DNA of 46,706 bases from a virus. The notes under the pieces are model-generated. The model did no database searches. It was not told the DNA's origin and was given only the letters and a program-made list of their open reading frames with translations. Shown here piece after piece: positions 23,967 to 31,488 of the stretch; position 1 is the first letter of the stretch; each line of letters opens with the position of its first letter. Where the stretch lies: positions 1 to 46,706 of the IMG/VR virus record IMGVR_UViG_3300031576_000088. The stretch is one strand, 5' to 3'. The position numbers and the translations under genes are program-made.

Positions 23967-24452
23967 TTAACCTATGTTAATTGTCCACGTAACACGAAGC
24001 TGATCCCCACTGGCCAGAGTTCCAGATCCAGTTCCAAAGTTGGCCTCATGTGTCATGATTCCACTGATAGGAGGAGTAGTTGCATTGAAAAGAGCAGAAG
24101 CTTTGACATCAGTAAACGAGCCAGTAGCAGTAAATGTGTTCTGGATTGTGGTTGAGTTTGTATCGTTTGTATGAGTGATAGTATCAGCTGAAGCTCGAGC
24201 TAGACCATTAACTATGATTTCTCCAACAAGCGAAGTGTCACTAGTTAGAGGAGTAAACGTTGACTCAGTAAGTGCAACAACATTGGCTCCCCTTGTTCCA
24301 GCTGCAACATTAGTAAGACACTGAGCATGATAAAAGTCACGGCCATCCAGAGTTAGAAGATTGTAAATAAGTGCAACTTTCTTCCAAGGGCCATAGATTC
24401 CGATTGGGTATAGAGAACGCTTTTCTACTTTTACGATTCCGAGAGTTTTCAT
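23967..24452 (-). CDS. Beta-sandwich virion protein, paralogue A
   Basis: A 161-aa protein, start at the ATG overlapping the zinc-finger stop. Its core (NVAAGTRGANVVALTESTF, GEIIVNGLARASADTITHT, FTATGSFTDVKASALFNA) matches closely the 34-kb protein (NTAAGTRGAGFIAVSADA, GEITVGGLARADASTKTHT). Both end GTLASGD-TWT. It is thus one of a duplicated pair, likely an exposed capsid or fibre protein. Confidence 0.75.
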   Translation of the reverse strand: MKTLGIVKVEKRSLYPIGIYGPWKKVALIYNLLTLDGRDFYHAQCLTNVAAGTRGANVVALTESTFTPLTSDTSLVGEIIVNGLARASADTITHTNDTNSTTIQNTFTATGSFTDVKASALFNATTPPISGIMTHEANFGTGSGTLASGDQLRVTWTINIG

Positions 24453-24670
24453 TTTGAATGCTCCTTGCATTTTACATTAGGTACTTGGCCCACATTTACA
24501 TACGGAAGATTTTGATATTCTACAGGCTTGTGGCAGACTGAACAGGGAGCTCTTCCAGAAATCGTATGCTTTGTTTCATGACAATGCTTGTTCCACTTGT
24601 CAGTATCGGCAGTTGTAAACTTGTGACTATAGCACACATAGTCTCCTCCTTCGATTTCCAGATCAACCAA
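24449..24670 (-). CDS. Zinc-finger protein A of duplicated pair
   Basis: A 73-aa protein with TTG start. A C2H2-type finger (YVCYSHKF...KHCHETKH) is followed by CSVCH and VKCKEH. The gene precedes virion paralogue A exactly as the finger protein at 34.5 kb precedes paralogue B, so the two genes were duplicated as a unit. Possibly an assembly chaperone or packaged zinc protein. Confidence 0.7.
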   Translation of the reverse strand: MVDLEIEGGDYVCYSHKFTTADTDKWNKHCHETKHTISGRAPCSVCHKPVEYQNLPYVNVGQVPNVKCKEHSK

Positions 24671-25784
24671 TTACTGCATCAAATCCCCATTCTTCGTTTA
24701 ACGGTTCAATTCTTCCTTCAGCTGGAGTAAAGTTGACAAGAACCTTTGCGACCTTTTGAGAAGAAATCTTTTCCGTATCGATTGCAACTTTCAAGTCAGA
24801 GTCTTTTGAGTACGGAAATAATGCAACAGGGCTTCGAGTGATGTTCTTTACATAGAAGGTTGCAACTTTTAATTTGCCTGCATCAGTAACGTTGTAATCA
24901 AGAATCACGTTTCCGTTTTTTGTTTTTGGAGCTGGCTTTGTGCAAAGAGGATCAAGATAGTAAGCAATAGGACTGACCTTGTTTGCTGCTACTTGCTTGA
25001 AGTATTTAATTTCTGGCATCTTCCTCTTTTTGTGTTTTACTGTAAACTGTGCAAGATTTAGTATCTGAGTGTCTGACAAGTCTTGTGACATCGTGGTTGC
25101 AAGTTTAAAGTTTGCAAGTTTTATTTTTCCAATCAGGCTATTAATTCTGCATGGAGTTATCTTGCTTACAGCTCCAAGGCTTGCAGTCTTAAGGTGATGC
25201 TCACAACTCTCATACGGCCCATCGCATGTAGCCTTTAGAATTGCGATGTTTCCGTATGCAGGCCTTTGATCAAGTCCTGCCAGATGCAAGCCAAACCATT
25301 TTGTAATCTGTCCATCACGTTCATGTGGATTAACTTTGTAAATCGCAGGAGAGCAAAACGGAGGCCATGGAACATTTGCGTACTCTGCTCTCTTTGTAAC
25401 ATCGGCCCTCCAAACGTCTCCTTTCTCATACACCTTTCGAATGTCAGCTATTGCAAACTTTTCCTGAAACTTTTTGATCAGCCCAATATCATTAACATTG
25501 AAGCTTCCTTTTGGAGCAATTCCCAATACGTCAAAATGCTCTGTTGATGGATGATCGTAGATTTTGCCATAAGGCGAACCAGCTATATACTCGCTTGATG
25601 TGATAACAAAAGGCTGCCCAACAAAGGTATGAATGTTTTTTGGAACTGACTCTCCAGTGACTCCCCATCCTCGGCCGTTCACTTCGTCTCCAGCCAGAAG
25701 GAAGTATGTTGCATGTTGAGCTGATTGTACCTCCAGAGAGGCCAATCTAATAAGAGACTGCATTGAGGGATCGAAGCCCTCCAA
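24663..25784 (-). CDS. Capsid maturation (prohead) protease candidate
   Basis: A 373-aa protein with TTG start. Residues 58-85 (PFVITSSEY...YDHPSTEHFD) and 139-178 with CSPAIYK and WFGLHLAGLDQRPAYGN match the pattern of phage capsid proteases, in which a His (H78), a Ser (S145) and the HLALxDxPAYG segment (here H167 onward) build the active site region. A second, Ig-like C-terminal region (residues 245-373) is unusual. Upstream of the scaffold and capsid genes, as expected. Catalytic residues are inferred. Confidence 0.6.
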   Translation of the reverse strand: MEGFDPSMQSLIRLASLEVQSAQHATYFLLAGDEVNGRGWGVTGESVPKNIHTFVGQPFVITSSEYIAGSPYGKIYDHPSTEHFDVLGIAPKGSFNVNDIGLIKKFQEKFAIADIRKVYEKGDVWRADVTKRAEYANVPWPPFCSPAIYKVNPHERDGQITKWFGLHLAGLDQRPAYGNIAILKATCDGPYESCEHHLKTASLGAVSKITPCRINSLIGKIKLANFKLATTMSQDLSDTQILNLAQFTVKHKKRKMPEIKYFKQVAANKVSPIAYYLDPLCTKPAPKTKNGNVILDYNVTDAGKLKVATFYVKNITRSPVALFPYSKDSDLKVAIDTEKISSQKVAKVLVNFTPAEGRIEPLNEEWGFDAVIG

Positions 25785-25789
25785 ACTAA

Positions 25790-25936
25790 TTATGCTTTTT
25801 GCCTAGGTTTGTTCCAGTAAGGTGATCGGCATTTTGCACAAGTTATGGGTTCCTTGTTCTTGCTAGTCCATGACTTGTGACAACGGCCACAAGTATGAAG
25901 GAATATGCCTTCAGCTATTTTCTTTGTGTACTCCAT
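25790..25936 (-). CDS. Zinc-ribbon protein (48 aa)
   Basis: Start chosen at ATG 25936, with GGAG 7 nt upstream; a TTG/ATG further up (25975) would overlap the previous gene more. The product has CGRC and CAKC knuckles separated by 14 residues, a small zinc ribbon (CGRCHKSWTSK...CAKCRSPYW). Confidence 0.7.
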   Translation of the reverse strand: MEYTKKIAEGIFLHTCGRCHKSWTSKNKEPITCAKCRSPYWNKPRQKA

Positions 25937-26015
25937 GAGCAAACTCCATGTGTATGTCCATAAATTCCTCGTCAATTATCATCTTGCACTTACTGCAAAG
26001 TTTTCTAATTTTCAT
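25911..26015 (-). CDS. Zinc-knuckle mini-protein (34 aa)
   Basis: ATG at 26015 overlaps the upstream TGA; TGA at 25911 lies in the next gene's first codons. MKIRKLCSKCKMIIDEEFMD gives one CSKC knuckle with later His residues. Very small; supported by start overlap and motif. Confidence 0.5.
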   Translation of the reverse strand: MKIRKLCSKCKMIIDEEFMDIHMEFAHGVHKENS

Positions 26016-26143
26016 TGTATCAAGGCCTTCTTTGGCAGTCCTTTCTTTCCTGCTTCCTTCAGTTTCAAGTCTATCAATGCAAGCTCAATGTAGTAGTCAA
26101 TGTTATAATTCTTGACTACAGAAAAGTTGTTTGATTTTTTCAT
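26012..26143 (-). CDS. Small basic protein (43 aa)
   Basis: ATGA overlaps at both ends. One helix (YYIELALIDLKLKEAGKKG) with a basic C-terminus. No family recognised; the operon context supports expression. Confidence 0.5.
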   Translation of the reverse strand: MKKSNNFSVVKNYNIDYYIELALIDLKLKEAGKKGLPKKALIQ

Positions 26144-26244
26144 CCCCAACAACTCCATCCGCATTCCTGACAGACAAGATGATCTCCCCCAATTCCAGAC
26201 TCTAGAATGATCATTGGTTTGTCAGTGTCGCAAGCTTCACACAC
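26140..26244 (-). CDS. Zinc-ribbon mini-protein (34 aa)
   Basis: GTG start at 26244 with a near-perfect GGAGGTGA Shine-Dalgarno 6 nt upstream, overlapping the DUF3560 stop. CEAC at the N-terminus and CQEC 20 residues on form a minimal ribbon (VCEACDTDKPM...VCQECGWSCWG). Confidence 0.65.
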   Translation of the reverse strand: MCEACDTDKPMIILESGIGGDHLVCQECGWSCWG

Positions 26245-26938
26245 TAGCTTTCACCTCCGATACAATATCCTTGGCTAGTTGAATGCTCCAGCTGTTGACC
26301 ATTCGCTGCCAAGCCTTGTTAAATGGACTCCAATGGAATCCGTTCTGTTTTAGTTTTGCAATTATTTCTGGACTAGGCTTTGCTGGAAATATCAGTTTAA
26401 CCCTGTTCTCTTCCTTGTCCACTACAAGCTTCACTCCATTGATTACTTCGTTGAGTTCTGGAATTGCTGCCTTTGCTTCAAGCTCTTTGATTCGTTCCTT
26501 TACCCTTCGCATGTTTCCACTAAGATTAGAAAGCTCCCATCCCTGATGAGGCCTTGATTTTATCTCTTCTCGTTCCTTTTCCATGCATACGAGCTTGTCT
26601 TTGAGTTTCTGTACTGCTTCTGGATCATCCGAGCTTATCGCATGTGGATTCTCAAGATTACTTATCCTGTTAGCATAATGATCTACAATTTCAATCTCCT
26701 TCATTCCTTTCCGCATCGCATTATCTATTCGTTCCAAGTCTCGCCTGTGATGCTTTTCTGAGTGATGGCCTACAAGAATTGGCTGACCGAAAGGAATTGC
26801 ATCTCCAATATCGTGAGCTCGCTTGAAGGCTGCCTCTTTTTCAGCCTCATGTTTTACAAGAAGTTCTTTTGCACGTTCAAGTTTCCGTGCTTGCTTCTCT
26901 TCGTAATAGTTCATTTCTACCTTAACTATACATTCCAT
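26237..26938 (-). CDS. DUF3560 family protein
   Basis: A 233-aa protein carrying the DUF3560 hallmarks: ERAKELL near the N-terminus, GQPILVGHHSEKHHRRDLER (residues 51-70) and a long coiled coil, then the C-terminal NGFHWSPFNKAWQRM segment common in these and related polyvalent proteins. DUF3560 occurs on phages, plasmids and conjugative elements; function is unproven, with anti-defence or DNA-transfer roles suggested. ATG 26938 or 26914 both have TATA boxes at correct distance. It is transcribed divergently from the LPD29-like gene. Confidence 0.82.
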   Translation of the reverse strand: MECIVKVEMNYYEEKQARKLERAKELLVKHEAEKEAAFKRAHDIGDAIPFGQPILVGHHSEKHHRRDLERIDNAMRKGMKEIEIVDHYANRISNLENPHAISSDDPEAVQKLKDKLVCMEKEREEIKSRPHQGWELSNLSGNMRRVKERIKELEAKAAIPELNEVINGVKLVVDKEENRVKLIFPAKPSPEIIAKLKQNGFHWSPFNKAWQRMVNSWSIQLAKDIVSEVKASV

Positions 26939-26939
26939 G

Positions 26940-27000
26940 TATATAACAATATTCTATATAGTAACAATAGTATATACACCCAATGTATATATCCAACCGT
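26940..27000. promoter_or_regulatory. Divergent promoter region
   Basis: About 80 bp between DUF3560 (minus) and the plus-strand operon hold five GTATAT/CTATAT-type boxes. TATATAT at 26986-26992 is about 30 nt above the plus ATG at 27019; CTATATAG at 26954-26961 is about 20 nt above the minus ATG at 26938. Shared control of both genes is likely. Confidence 0.65.
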
Positions 27001-27018
27001 TGTATAGTTACAGCTGCA

Positions 27019-27159
27019 ATGAAAGCGAAAATCAAAGAACTTGAACTGGATGGAGAAATCTATCACGTTCTGGAACTAGAAAAGCCTCAGTTGTTTGAGG
27101 GAGATTACTTCCCTGCTGGAATGATTGAGGGCCAAGTTATAGGAGGCTTCAATAATTGA
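27019..27159 (+). CDS. Small protein, first gene of plus-strand operon (46 aa)
   Basis: ATG at 27019, TGA at 27157-27159 overlapping the next TTG. Beta-rich acidic mini-protein (KIKELELDGEIYHVLELEK) ending with GGFNN. AGGAGG within its end serves as Shine-Dalgarno for the next gene. Function unknown. Confidence 0.65.
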   Translation: MKAKIKELELDGEIYHVLELEKPQLFEGDYFPAGMIEGQVIGGFNN

Positions 27160-27620
27160 GTCTCTTTGACAAGGCAAAAGAAAAAGCACTCAAGGCCATC
27201 AATAAAGAGATAGCAGTTCGTTTGGCAAAAGGAAAGTCAGTCAGCTACGATCTTGAGGACAAAGCCAAGATTGAAGCTTTGCAGAACTTCCCTGACAGTG
27301 AATCCAAGTCTGTCATCTATAGTCTTGATGTGAAATTCAAAGCCATATTTTTGAAGGCACAACTGAAAAAAGAATTTCCAAAAGCAGACGTGAAGGCACG
27401 AATTGAACGCTACAGTGGAGGCTCGGCTATTGATGCATGGATAGTCGGAGAAGTTGACGAAAAGAAAGCCTCAGAAATAGGACAGTTCTACAGCGATGAC
27501 AAGGGCCACAGTGATCCGCAAAGCGATTACTTCGCCTATGACAACTACGTTCATGTGATGTGCAAGGATGGAGGAGTCATGAACAGCATTGTCCAAATCA
27601 TAGGAAAGGAGATGCCATGA
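27156..27620 (+). CDS. LPD29-like (large polyvalent protein-associated domain) protein
   Basis: A 154-aa protein. KAQLKKEFPKADVKARIERY followed by SGGSAIDAWIVGEVDEK and a helix-strand end resembles LPD29, a domain found in large polyvalent proteins of phages and conjugative elements (the FPxVKxxxRxxRYSGGSSI pattern). Here it is free-standing and paired with DUF3560, another polyvalent-protein component. TTG start with AGGAGG 8 nt upstream. Early action against host defences is a reasonable inference. Confidence 0.68.
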   Translation: MSLFDKAKEKALKAINKEIAVRLAKGKSVSYDLEDKAKIEALQNFPDSESKSVIYSLDVKFKAIFLKAQLKKEFPKADVKARIERYSGGSAIDAWIVGEVDEKKASEIGQFYSDDKGHSDPQSDYFAYDNYVHVMCKDGGVMNSIVQIIGKEMP

Positions 27621-27790
27621 AACAAATAATTGACAACATCTTTGATGTGTGTTCTCTTGAACATGCAAATGGCTATTGGGTAGCAAAACGATCACGATTG
27701 TTTCATTCGGCAGCAGTCAATGAAGGAGATATGCTCCCCATGGAAGATTTCAATAAGGTTCCTATTGTAGAATGGGAACCAAAACCTTAA
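27617..27790 (+). CDS. Small protein, last gene of plus-strand operon (57 aa)
   Basis: ATG at 27617 overlaps the LPD29-like stop (ATGA). An acidic mini-protein (MKQIIDNIFDVCSLEHANGY then WVAKRSRLFHSAAVNEGD) that may bind its operon partner. An ATG at 27560 opens the frame further but lies inside the previous gene. A T-run follows at once. Confidence 0.65.
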   Translation: MKQIIDNIFDVCSLEHANGYWVAKRSRLFHSAAVNEGDMLPMEDFNKVPIVEWEPKP

Positions 27791-27799
27791 TTTTTTTTA
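27789..27799 (+). terminator. T-run terminator of the plus-strand operon
   Basis: Eight T residues immediately after the last stop codon, followed by a copy of the palindromic element. Marks the convergent junction with the minus-strand genes. Confidence 0.65.
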
Positions 27800-27822
27800 A
27801 ACAATTATGCAGCTCTTGGACC

Positions 27823-27906
27823 AACATAGCATACTATTCTGGCCCTACGATAGCATTCTATGCAGGACAACGGAACCACTGGAAGATAGCATACTATGAC
27901 GCAGGA
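27823..27906. repeat. Palindromic intergenic element, copy 2
   Basis: Two half-units: ATAGCATACTAT...CTGGCCCTACGATAGCATTCTAT, close to the 12.7-kb first unit, then a further ATAGCATACTATG. It covers the convergent junction and supplies the TAG stop of the 63-aa gene. Confidence 0.7.
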
Positions 27907-28085
27907 AGGATTATGGCATCGTCTGTGTTTGATTTCTTCCACTCTGCCAAGGCCTTGTTTGCCTCAGTTGCATCCGTAAAATGTTTGATGAAGTAGAGCT
28001 GCTCTCCCTGTAGTTCAAAGTCATCAATCCCCACAAGATCAAAGCCTTCTGTTGGAGTATGCTCCAGCCTGTCCTTCATCATCAA
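27894..28085 (-). CDS. Small protein downstream of RelA/SpoT-domain gene (63 aa)
   Basis: ATG at 28085 overlaps the RelA/SpoT gene stop, so the two are translationally coupled. The acidic product has a FDLVGIDDFELQGEQLYFIK beta region and an Ala-rich helix (ATEANKALAEWKK). Tight coupling to a potentially toxic enzyme makes it a candidate immunity protein, without sequence proof. Its stop lies within the palindromic element. Confidence 0.65.
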   Translation of the reverse strand: MMMKDRLEHTPTEGFDLVGIDDFELQGEQLYFIKHFTDATEANKALAEWKKSNTDDAIILPAS

Positions 28086-29443
28086 CTCAAGTCCAGACAG
28101 CCTCCAATTACCTCCATAATTTTCTCAGGACAGTCAGGCTTTTGAACGTTTGTCTTGCCTGTATCTAGCGAATAGAAATATTCCGAGAGATGAGCTGCAT
28201 ACTCGTAGGCCTCGGTAATTGAAGATCCTAGCTGCTTGATGGCCTTGTCTGGCATCTTGTAAATCTTATCATGGACATAGGCAGCCCATGTATCCTGATT
28301 CTTTGTTCTCACTTGCAGCTCGCTTACTGCTCCTGTTTCCTTGTCCTTGATCAGAAAGTGATGGCTTCGATAGCCTGCCTTTGGATTGTCAATGTAATTG
28401 TCCTCTTCTGTTACATTGTAATTGCCTTTCTTGATCTTGGCAACTGCATCCTTTACTGAGTCAATTCCTCCAGAAGTAACAACTCTCAGGCCAGAAACAT
28501 CGGTTAACTTGTCAACTGATGGATAGTCTTTGGGTTTTCGGCCTACCTTTTCAACCATATTGTGTATAGTCTTGACACGGCCAGACACTTCCAAGGCATC
28601 AGGAAAGTCCTGTCTCAGATCTCCAAGCAGCTTGTTTACAACTGAATTATGCTGCTGCTGTATTTGTCTGGCTTTTCCAACTTGCTCTCTAACAAACTTG
28701 GAATTAAGATGTGTATATTTTGTTGTGACATTTGAAACTATTTCGTCATCTTCAGCTTTTTTTTTGTCTAATTCTTCTAGTCTTTTCATGTTTTCTGCAT
28801 GACTTGGCTTCTGTATTTGTTTAGTAGGCTTGTCTCGCATCTCTCTTTCATCGTCTGGAAAGATGTTTTCTTTCTTTTGTAACTTTTCTAATATCTCACT
28901 CTGCACTTTGATTGGAAGATTATTGAATGGTTCAGCCTTGAATCTATCTACAAGTATTCCTTTTTGTGGAAAAATCTCCTTCAGTATTTTCTCTTTTTCA
29001 CCTTTATCCAGCTTATTGTATGCATGGCCAGTTTCATGTTCTGGCTGCTTGTCTTTTGTCATTGACTCTCCGCATTCCTTGCAAGTAAATTCTCCAGACT
29101 CATCCCTTGGATGCTCTTCTTCCTTGAACTCTGCTGCTGTCAGGAGTTTCAGATTGGCCAGCCGAATGTTGCTTCTGATTGCTGCAACCTTCTGACCTAT
29201 TGAAAGCTGGCCGTGTTCACTCTGCATTTTATGCTGAAGAATGTCTGTCTCTTTTGAAACTGTAGCCTTCTTGATCTTTTGTATTTTCACATAGAGTCTT
29301 GCAGCTGATAGAACCATGTCCAAGTCAGAGCCGTATTTGTTTTTGATGTAGTGTGCTAGTGCATAGGGATTGTCAACCTTGTCAGGATGACGCTTCAACC
29401 CTTTTACAAGCTCTTCATAGGATTTGCTTGTACTTTTTTTCAC
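28082..29443 (-). CDS. RelA/SpoT-like nucleotidyltransferase domain protein with C2H2 zinc finger
   Basis: A 453-aa multidomain protein. Residues 20-60 hold a DNPYALAHYIKNKYG segment common in phage head-cluster proteins; 110-120 is a HPRDESGEFT motif typical of phage minor head proteins; 121-140 is a C2H2 finger (C121, C124, H136, H140). Residues 285-395 match the RelA/SpoT synthetase core: R289-V-K291, D315 in LTDVSGLRVV, GYRSHH (357-362), ELQVRT (375-380) and a W/H helix. All key acidic and basic positions are kept. It should transfer pyrophosphate to a nucleotide or tRNA. Virion packaging is inference. Confidence 0.82.
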   Translation of the reverse strand: MKKSTSKSYEELVKGLKRHPDKVDNPYALAHYIKNKYGSDLDMVLSAARLYVKIQKIKKATVSKETDILQHKMQSEHGQLSIGQKVAAIRSNIRLANLKLLTAAEFKEEEHPRDESGEFTCKECGESMTKDKQPEHETGHAYNKLDKGEKEKILKEIFPQKGILVDRFKAEPFNNLPIKVQSEILEKLQKKENIFPDDEREMRDKPTKQIQKPSHAENMKRLEELDKKKAEDDEIVSNVTTKYTHLNSKFVREQVGKARQIQQQHNSVVNKLLGDLRQDFPDALEVSGRVKTIHNMVEKVGRKPKDYPSVDKLTDVSGLRVVTSGGIDSVKDAVAKIKKGNYNVTEEDNYIDNPKAGYRSHHFLIKDKETGAVSELQVRTKNQDTWAAYVHDKIYKMPDKAIKQLGSSITEAYEYAAHLSEYFYSLDTGKTNVQKPDCPEKIMEVIGGCLDLS

Positions 29444-29802
29444 TATGGGTTAGGCCCCTGCTTTGGTTTTACTTTCATCGTCAACGGTTCCCAAGTTCTT
29501 CTTACCAAACTTCCAGCCACGTTGTATAGCATGATTTGCACGTAATAGTCTCCTGTTGCTGGAATGTCCACACTATTAATTGACCAACGAACAGTGAAAT
29601 CATTTAGTAAACTTAGCACAACTGTTTTATCTGGAGTTGCAAAAGTGTCTGTCTTGTTGATAAACAACTTGGCCAGAGTGATTCCCTTTCCTGCAAAACT
29701 TATTTTTTGTGGCTTGCTGTACTGATCAGGCGAAGTCCTGTCATAGATTACTGTGTCATAGAAATCTCCCTTCTCATCTTCAACTAACTCATAGTTTGCC
29801 AT
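29443..29802 (-). CDS. Baseplate upper-protein-like (BppU N-terminal) beta protein
   Basis: A 119-aa protein with the pattern LSLLNDFTVRWSINSVDI-PATGDYYVQIMLYNVAGS-RRTWEP that is typical of BppU-like N-terminal domains found in phage tails. It starts with TAATG overlap after the repeat protein. Possibly an adaptor anchoring the repeat protein to the virion. Confidence 0.65.
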   Translation of the reverse strand: MANYELVEDEKGDFYDTVIYDRTSPDQYSKPQKISFAGKGITLAKLFINKTDTFATPDKTVVLSLLNDFTVRWSINSVDIPATGDYYVQIMLYNVAGSLVRRTWEPLTMKVKPKQGPNP

Positions 29803-30521
29803 TACACTACTTCTCCAGAAGTGCTACGCCTTCCTACAAATGCTTCGGTTATACGTTTTGCTATGTAAGCTGAAGTTTTTTTGATTCTTTTGAGAGTTGC
29901 TGAAACTGCATCAACGGATAGAATGTCCGAGATTGGAATACTTTCAACCAATGTTCGTAATGCCCCGACTGTTCTTTGTAGCTGATCAGAGATTGTTATT
30001 ACTGGCTCTATCAAGGCCCTGATTGCATCCATTTTTCTAGCAAGTACATCTGAAAGAGGAATGTTTTCCGTTAGAGTTCTTGATGCATCTAGCTTGGTTT
30101 GCAGTTGATCAGAGATTGGAATGTTTTCTGGCAGAGTACGGTTTGCTGCAACTGTTCTAGCAAGACTGTCTGAAACTGGCAGAGTCTCAGGTAAAGCTCT
30201 TGTTGCAGCAAGAGTTCTAGTCAGCGTTCCAGAAAGGTTGAGTGTCTCATCAAACTGTCGGATAGCCCCCTGAACTCTGGCCAATGAGTCTGTAATACGT
30301 ATTGCGGGTTGATTCTGTATATCAAATTGATTGGCATCCCCATAGATCAAGTCATCAAAGATTTGTGCAAAGCCTTCCAAAATGGTTCTTGATGCGTCTA
30401 GCTTACGAGCCAGAACATCAGATATGGGTAGAGTTTCTGTAAGAGTTCTGTCATAACCAATTTTAATATCAAACTGATCCGAGTCTCCAAAGATTACATT
30501 GTCAAAGATGTTTGTAGTCAA
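29802..30521 (-). CDS. Second repeat virion protein (ISDxLxR repeats)
   Basis: A 239-aa protein with about eight copies of a 20-21 residue unit (RTLPENIPISDQLQTKLDAS), related to those of the 22-kb protein. Two copies of an FDxxIxGDxxQFDI insert (residues 6-20 and 55-69) break the array. The C-terminus is basic. Same class as thaumarchaeal surface repeats; likely a fibre or adhesive virion element. Confidence 0.8.
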   Translation of the reverse strand: MTTNIFDNVIFGDSDQFDIKIGYDRTLTETLPISDVLARKLDASRTILEGFAQIFDDLIYGDANQFDIQNQPAIRITDSLARVQGAIRQFDETLNLSGTLTRTLAATRALPETLPVSDSLARTVAANRTLPENIPISDQLQTKLDASRTLTENIPLSDVLARKMDAIRALIEPVITISDQLQRTVGALRTLVESIPISDILSVDAVSATLKRIKKTSAYIAKRITEAFVGRRSTSGEVV

Positions 30522-30531
30522 GCTATTCTAG

Positions 30532-30750
30532 CTAGACTTTTTTTCCAGCTAGTTCAGGAAATTCAGCTTCTAATAATGCTTGTTGTGTAGGTGTAAGTGT
30601 AATACCAATTTCTATGATTTCTACCTTTGTGCGATCATCATCTCTTGGTTTGAAAGTTATTGGTATTCCTTCTAATCCTTGAGCTTTTACCCAAGCAAAG
30701 AATCTTTTTTCAGCTAGTTGAACCACAGATATATTTTCGTACTTTGTCAT
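30532..30750 (-). CDS. Small protein (72 aa)
   Basis: ATG at 30750 overlaps the previous stop (ATGA). Beta-alpha layout (ITFKPRDDDRTKVEIIEIGI) then a C-terminal LTPTQQALLEAEFPELAG helix, as in tail-fibre or virion accessory proteins. Unassigned. Confidence 0.65.
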   Translation of the reverse strand: MTKYENISVVQLAEKRFFAWVKAQGLEGIPITFKPRDDDRTKVEIIEIGITLTPTQQALLEAEFPELAGKKV

Positions 30751-30998
30751 TGGCATATTACTAATCTCTTACAAACATTACATACTGTATAAAGTTTTTT
30801 GTCTTTTGTCTGAACGAATCCCCATAAATTTGATTTATCTATTCTGTACGTTCCTGAACTCTTACAGGCAAAGCAAAACCATTTCCAGAGATGAACCCAA
30901 AGCCAACATCTCCAGCAATACATTCCTTTGTTATTTATCACGCCTGTTAGTGCTAGTCTGTGGCATCTATTGCATTGATGAATCTCTATTCCAAACAT
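30747..30998 (-). CDS. Double zinc-ribbon protein (83 aa)
   Basis: Four CxxC knuckles in order (CNRC, CWRC, CFAC, CNVC) give two zinc sites. Trp-rich between them (YCWRCWLWVHLWKWFCF). Located within the fibre cassette; such rubredoxin-like proteins may stabilise virion assembly or bind nucleic acid. Confidence 0.7.
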   Translation of the reverse strand: MFGIEIHQCNRCHRLALTGVINNKGMYCWRCWLWVHLWKWFCFACKSSGTYRIDKSNLWGFVQTKDKKLYTVCNVCKRLVICQ

Positions 30999-30999
30999 C

Positions 31000-31485
31000 T
31001 TAATCAGTTCCCAATGTTGTTAGATTTGTATCTGTTGCCAACTCATTTGCAGTATCTCCAAACTGTCTTACTTGATCAAATTGATCAGTTGTATTAACCC
31101 ATTTTGCTACAAACTCAATTCTCTCTGGAGCTGTAGCTGCTCCAGCTGCTCCCAAAGCCACATTATGAGCTATTATAAGTTTTTCTTGTGTGCCGATATT
31201 AATTATATCAAAGATAGTGAAGTGTTCTGTATTACTAGATCGTACATTCATTATATTATCCTGTGTTACAGCAGTAGTATCAGCAGCTCCATTTGTAGAA
31301 CTTCTTCTACAATAGTTAGTTCCAGCATCTATTGTTGTTTTGCCAAGTCTGTACTTTAAGGTGTTTAATGTTGTGCCTATTCTATGTGCAAGTATTTGAC
31401 AAAGCTTCTTTGCTGTTGTGATGCTGTTATCTTGTGAGGTTGCAGCTCCTGTTAATGTGTCAGATGCTAGTTTTTGCCATGCCAT
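31000..31485 (-). CDS. Single-copy beta-domain virion protein
   Basis: A 161-aa protein consisting of one copy of a domain that occurs twice in the next gene: W-x-L-A start, KLCQILAHRIG, GTNYCRRSSTNGAADTTAV, EKLIIAHNVALGAAG, and RIEFVAKWVNTTDQ. A jelly-roll-like surface domain is likely. It is a paralogue of each half of the 408-aa protein. Confidence 0.72.
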   Translation of the reverse strand: MAWQKLASDTLTGAATSQDNSITTAKKLCQILAHRIGTTLNTLKYRLGKTTIDAGTNYCRRSSTNGAADTTAVTQDNIMNVRSSNTEHFTIFDIINIGTQEKLIIAHNVALGAAGAATAPERIEFVAKWVNTTDQFDQVRQFGDTANELATDTNLTTLGTD

Positions 31486-31488
31486 TTC

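Noticed and set aside
27772-27996. Plus-strand ORF after the LPD29-like operon
   Set aside because: Runs through the T-run terminator and palindromic element and then antisense to the 63-aa gene.
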